Assembly (NCBI GenBank): GCA_947629715.1
Contig: CANRET010000021.1
Location: 1-34,164 of the forward strand
DNA: 34,164 nt
Direction of reading: 5' to 3'
Source: an uncultured Akkermansia sp.
GTDB taxonomy: Bacteria; Verrucomicrobiota; Verrucomicrobiia; Verrucomicrobiales; Akkermansiaceae
Each line of letters begins with the position of its first letter. Positions within the stretch are counted from its first letter, which is position 1. A program made the translations under genes and the position numbers. Below are positions 31,698 to 34,164 of this stretch, one piece after another. The notes beneath the pieces are model-generated. The model was not told the origin of the DNA. It did not search any database and saw only the letters and a list, made by a program, of their open reading frames with translations.

Positions 31698-32082
31698 TTA
31701 TTTGACTTTCTCAAAAAATTGGCGGATTGTGGGGATAAATGCAACGGATGACAGAAAGGGTTGAACCCTATGCCGGGAGGATTTGCCCTTGAAGATGGCG
31801 CGGGGGTAGCGATTCATCCAGAGAGCGACGGCGTTTGGAGCTGAAGGTTCGAGCACCGAGGCGACGTTCCAGACGGTTGAGGGCACGAACGGCTTGCTCT
31901 GAGTTTTTATGTTTGAGACGCAAGATGATCTCAAATCGGATACCGCGCTCCGTGAGGACAAGGAAGGCGTCGTGGAAACCATGGGGACCGACGACACAAT
32001 CCATCTCGAAGTGAATGCGTTTGGGTGCCAAGAACCTGTTGCATTTCATCTTGCAATCCACAGACCTCACACGTTGAAGCAT
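31698..32082 (-). pseudogene. IS30-family transposase remnant, truncated and internally deleted
   Basis: On the minus strand 32040-31850 encodes HFEMDCVVGPHGFHDAFLVL, TERGIRFEIILRLKHKNSEQ and AVRALNRLERRLGAR. This is the start of the DDE core of IS30 transposases (first catalytic Asp in HFEMD). Homology then stops, and in another frame (about 31830-31750) LWMNRYPRAIFKGKSS appears, which matches the far C-terminal part of the same proteins. The middle, with the second Asp and the Glu, is missing, as is the N-terminal helix-turn-helix. It cannot be active. No terminal inverted repeats were identified. Its upper end overlaps the last codons of the ATPase gene. Confidence 0.78.
32027..32062 (-). 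repeat. 36-bp dispersed repeat, copy B
   Basis: Read on the minus strand it equals 20935-20970 at 34 of 36 positions. It lies just before the HFEMD motif in the IS30 remnant, which suggests that copy A is a fragment of the same element family. Confidence 0.75.
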
Positions 32083-33320
32083 GACGGGTTGAGGAGGAAG
32101 TCGCGGAGGGGGAGAATGAGGATGCCGAAGGGATCGTAGTGAGCGGCGGGGGCGTCGCGGGTGATGAGGACTTTTTTGAAGGAATCGCTGACGGCAAGGA
32201 GGGGACGCTCCTCCTGTTCGCGTTTAGCGGTGGAGGGAATGGAAAGGGCAGACTGGATGTAGAGGCGTGAATCGCCGCGGTTGGCGACAAAATCAACCTC
32301 CACTTTCTTTTGCTCGCGCGAAGCCTTGCCCTTATCCTTGTCCACTTCCACAGATCCGACATCCACGCTGTAGCCCCGGATGAGCAGCTCGTTGTAAATC
32401 ACGTTTTCCATGATGTGGGACTCCTCCGTCTGGCGGAAATTGATGCACGCATTGCGCAGCCCCATGTCCACAAAATAATACTTGTAGGGGGAATCGATGT
32501 AACGGTTTCCTCGGATATCGAAACGTTCGGCACGTTGGATGAGGAACGCCTCCTGCAGAAGATCGAGAAATTGCTTGATCGTAGGCGCTGACAGGTGGAC
32601 GTGCTTGACACTCGCGAAGCAATTTGCCAGCTTACGAGGATTGAGCAGGCAGCCGATGTTCGACGCCAGGATGTTCATCAATTCATCAAGCTCCTCCGTC
32701 TTGCGAAGTCGGTTGCGCTCTATCATGTCCCGCAGGTAGGTCTCACGGAAGAGAGAGCGCAGGTATTGCATCTTCTTCCGTGGCTCGTCGATAGAGAGAG
32801 TGAGAGGCATGCCTCCGTAGAGGATGTACTCCTTCCAAGCTTCCTCCCAGTAGCAATCCTTCACCGAATAAAACTCGGCAAAACTCAGCGGATGCACGCG
32901 CAACTCGTCGCCGCGTCCACGAAACTCCGTCACCACGTCGCTCGACAGAAAACGCGAGTTGCTCCCCGTCACATAGATGTCGAGATTGCGCACACGCAAC
33001 AAGCCATTGAGCACACTCTCGAAGTCTTCCATCATCTGCACCTCGTCCAGCAGCAAATAGTGCATTTCCCCGTCGCGTACCTGCGTTTTCACGTACCGAT
33101 AGCATTCCTCCGGATCGCGGTACTTCCGCTCCGCAAAATTATCCAGAGCCAAGCTGATGATGTGGTCCTCCCGCACCCCCGACTCCAGCAAGTGGCGACG
33201 AAACAACTCGAAAAGAAGGTATGATTTACCGCAGCGGCGAACGCCGCTCACAATTTTGATCAACCCGTTTCCCCGTTTGGAAACAAGTTGATCAATATAC
33301 TCTTTACGATTAATTTCCAT
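32067..33320 (-). CDS. AAA ATPase with DUF4143 C-terminal domain
   Basis: A 417-residue protein from the ATG at 33320 (MEINRKEYIDQLVSKR). It has Walker A GVRRCGKSYLL near 27-37, Walker B YLLLDEVQ, sensor YVTGSNSRFLSSD, and SFAEFYSVKD. The DUF4143 part follows (YKYYFVDMGLRNACINFRQ, ENVIYNELLIRGYSVDVG) with a PD-(D/E)xK-like VEVDFVA core and a final ILILPLRDFLLN. This family is common and mobile in gut bacteria; its function is not established, with DNA-related or toxin-like roles proposed. The frame is open to 33476, but those codons cover the promoter and dyad. It appears intact, unlike the remnant at 20424. Confidence 0.88.
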   Translation of the reverse strand: MEINRKEYIDQLVSKRGNGLIKIVSGVRRCGKSYLLFELFRRHLLESGVREDHIISLALDNFAERKYRDPEECYRYVKTQVRDGEMHYLLLDEVQMMEDFESVLNGLLRVRNLDIYVTGSNSRFLSSDVVTEFRGRGDELRVHPLSFAEFYSVKDCYWEEAWKEYILYGGMPLTLSIDEPRKKMQYLRSLFRETYLRDMIERNRLRKTEELDELMNILASNIGCLLNPRKLANCFASVKHVHLSAPTIKQFLDLLQEAFLIQRAERFDIRGNRYIDSPYKYYFVDMGLRNACINFRQTEESHIMENVIYNELLIRGYSVDVGSVEVDKDKGKASREQKKVEVDFVANRGDSRLYIQSALSIPSTAKREQEERPLLAVSDSFKKVLITRDAPAAHYDPFGILILPLRDFLLNPSCFNV

Positions 33321-33333
33321 AGATTTATCATTT

Positions 33334-33377
33334 TCTATTTTACATCTCGCAGGAATTCCTGAATTGTGTAAAATAGA
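33334..33377. promoter_or_regulatory. Concentric dyad at the ATPase transcription start, operator-like
   Basis: Outer arms TCTATTTTACA (33334-33344) and TGTAAAATAGA (33367-33377) are perfect 11-bp complements. Exactly in the centre is a second palindrome, CAGGAATTCCTG (33350-33361). Both share the midpoint 33355.5. The dyad abuts the -10 box and covers the predicted start and first 35 nt of the transcript, so it could be an operator or a leader hairpin. Confidence 0.6.
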
Positions 33378-33405
33378 ATATACACAAGAGCCTCCCTTTT
33401 GGCAA
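33377..33405 (-). promoter_or_regulatory. Promoter of the DUF4143 ATPase gene
   Basis: On the minus strand TTGCCA (33405-33400), exactly 17 nt, TATATT (33382-33377). The leader to the ATG at 33320 is about 50 nt. Confidence 0.7.
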
Positions 33406-33415
33406 GACAATTCCG

Positions 33416-33442
33416 GGCAAACGCATTTAAATTGCGTTTGCC
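33416..33442. repeat. Perfect hairpin next to the direct repeat
   Basis: GGCAAACGCA (33416-33425), TTTAAAT, TGCGTTTGCC (33433-33442). It ends exactly where the 20-bp direct repeat begins (33443). There is no T tract, so it is not a simple terminator. Confidence 0.65.
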
Positions 33443-33462
33443 TCACATCCGTCCCAAGAAAA
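33443..33462 (+). repeat. 20-bp direct repeat, copy 1
   Basis: TCACATCCGTCCCAAGAAAA, identical to 34088-34107, 645 bp away in the same direction. It lies upstream of the ATPase promoter. Confidence 0.8.
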
Positions 33463-33891
33463 AGCGACTCCAACACGCAGTTATCGGCGCGTAATGTAGC
33501 ATAATGCGTTCATAATTTATGATTTGGAAAGTTCGCGCGCGTTGCGCGGAAAAGCATCTGCTGTTACGCTATGCCGGGTCCACTGCTATGCCGAATCGTT
33601 CATGGTTTGACATCTTGTTGGGCCTACTTCCTTTGACGCCTCGTCACCTCACTGACGCCGCGCCCTGCGGGCAGAGCATGCGCGCTGTCTTAACTGCCTT
33701 ACACCGTCGGCAATTTTGCCCATAGGAAACGCATGAGGAATAGGTTGAATGAGTCCAGAGAAGATTTTATTGGGACACGTGTGGTTTCCGAAACTTCCAA
33801 AATTATCGTCTCAGGGTCCTGCTGGAATGCTCCCACCTTTTGAACAAAAATTCAATTTTCCACAAAAATTTGGGTTGGCCCTGAAATCAAT
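33463..33891. other. Gene-free stretch
   Basis: About 430 bp between the ATPase promoter region and the tRNA-Ala terminator. Only short frames occur, none with a recognisable pattern or ribosome site. Together with the tRNA gene it is enclosed by the 20-bp direct repeats. Confidence 0.5.
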
Positions 33892-33927
33892 AAAAAACGA
33901 GGCTTGTCGTGTTACCGACAAGCCCCG
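33892..33927 (-). terminator. Rho-independent terminator of tRNA-Ala
   Basis: On the minus strand CGGGGCTTGTCG (33927-33916) pairs with CGACAAGCCTCG (33909-33898) in a 12-bp stem with one G-U pair and a 6-nt loop, followed by six T (33897-33892). It lies 10 nt after the tRNA. Confidence 0.92.
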
Positions 33928-33937
33928 ATTTTTACCC

Positions 33938-34010
33938 TGGAGCATAGCGGGTTCGAACCGCTGACCTCCTCAATGCCATTGAGGCGCTCTACCAACTGAG
34001 CTAATACCCC
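33938..34010 (-). tRNA. tRNA-Ala (anticodon GGC)
   Basis: Cloverleaf on the minus strand: acceptor GGGGTAT with ATGCTCC, including the G3-U70 pair that identifies alanine tRNA. The D arm is GCTC/GAGC and the anticodon stem CCTCA/TGAGG with loop ATGGCAT gives anticodon GGC. The T arm is AGCGG/CCGCT with loop TTCGAAC, and the discriminator A is at 33938. CCA is not encoded. It has its own promoter and terminator. Confidence 0.96.
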
Positions 34011-34029
34011 GACCGAACTGAACGGCGGC

Positions 34030-34058
34030 ATTATACCGACATGAGAGCGCTTTGGCAA
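34030..34058 (-). promoter_or_regulatory. Promoter of tRNA-Ala
   Basis: On the minus strand TTGCCA (34058-34053), exactly 17 nt, TATAAT (34035-34030), ending 19 nt before the tRNA 5' end. Confidence 0.85.
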
Positions 34059-34087
34059 GACTAAAAAAACGAAAAATCCATTTGCGG

Positions 34088-34107
34088 TCACATCCGTCCC
34101 AAGAAAA
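34088..34107 (+). repeat. 20-bp direct repeat, copy 2
   Basis: Identical to 33443-33462, upstream of the tRNA-Ala promoter and 21 nt before the possible gene start at 34129. Confidence 0.8.
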
Positions 34108-34128
34108 TGTAATTCATGGGAGGGAAGC

Positions 34129-34164
34129 ATGATGATGGCAGGAGTTGGCGATTTTTGGGCAATT
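34129..34164 (+). CDS. Possible gene start cut by the window edge
   Basis: Three ATG codons in a row from 34129 follow a good ribosome site (GGGAGGGAAGC). The frame stays open for the 12 visible codons (MMMAGVGDFWAI). Too little is present to name a product, and chance cannot be excluded. Confidence 0.3.
   Translation, partial: MMMAGVGDFWAI

Noticed and set aside
33519-33725. 68-codon plus-strand frame
   Set aside because: No recognisable pattern or ribosome site; composition does not look coding.
1-34164. CRISPR array
   Set aside because: No regularly spaced repeats and no cas-like genes were found in the window.

Overview
The window reads as chromosome of a Gram-negative bacterium with moderately high GC. 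It has apolipoprotein N-acyltransferase (Lnt), FabI, a bactofilin and several secreted proteins or lipoproteins. The style of the genes (SGNH/sialate-type esterases, a GH31 glycosidase, proline-rich lipoproteins, few strong Shine-Dalgarno sites, TTGACA-N17-TATAAT-like promoters) suggests Verrucomicrobiota, perhaps a host-associated or glycan-using lineage. This placement is inference; no 16S rRNA gene is present.

Layout. 1-3135 is a minus-strand block: a sialate O-acetylesterase cut by the window edge, fabI, a YbjN-like gene, a DciA/DUF721 gene and a ferredoxin. 3240-8649 is a plus-strand housekeeping run (lnt, ribH, nusB, ftsY, rlmN). rplS faces it across a terminator. 9338-13236 holds a HIT protein, a GH31 alpha-glucosidase and an overlapping histidine kinase. 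13297-16457 has a large secreted protein of unknown function, tRNA-Gln and a repeat-bearing proline-rich envelope protein. 16566-20157 carries nadB, a secreted double-psi-barrel-like protein and a HAD phosphatase fused to dihydroneopterin aldolase. 20424-21438 is a decayed stretch with a frameshifted ATPase remnant. 21498-23203 is pyrH-frr-bactofilin on minus. Two small unknown genes, clpB, a lipoprotein gene overlapping tyrA, and an SGNH esterase follow up to 29829.

30018-34164 is accessory DNA: two tandem hicAB-type toxin-antitoxin modules, an IS30-family transposase remnant, an intact AAA/DUF4143 ATPase with a concentric operator-like dyad at its promoter, a 20-bp direct repeat and tRNA-Ala. 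A 36-bp sequence is shared by the IS30 remnant and the decayed ATPase locus 11 kb away.

Three things stand out. The HAD-FolB fusion is a candidate for the often unassigned phosphatase step of folate synthesis. A recurring -10 box lies exactly 6 nt before a start codon, which predicts a class of leaderless mRNAs. The right end is an island of toxin-antitoxin genes, ATPase genes and repeats. No CRISPR array, phage or complete insertion sequence was seen.
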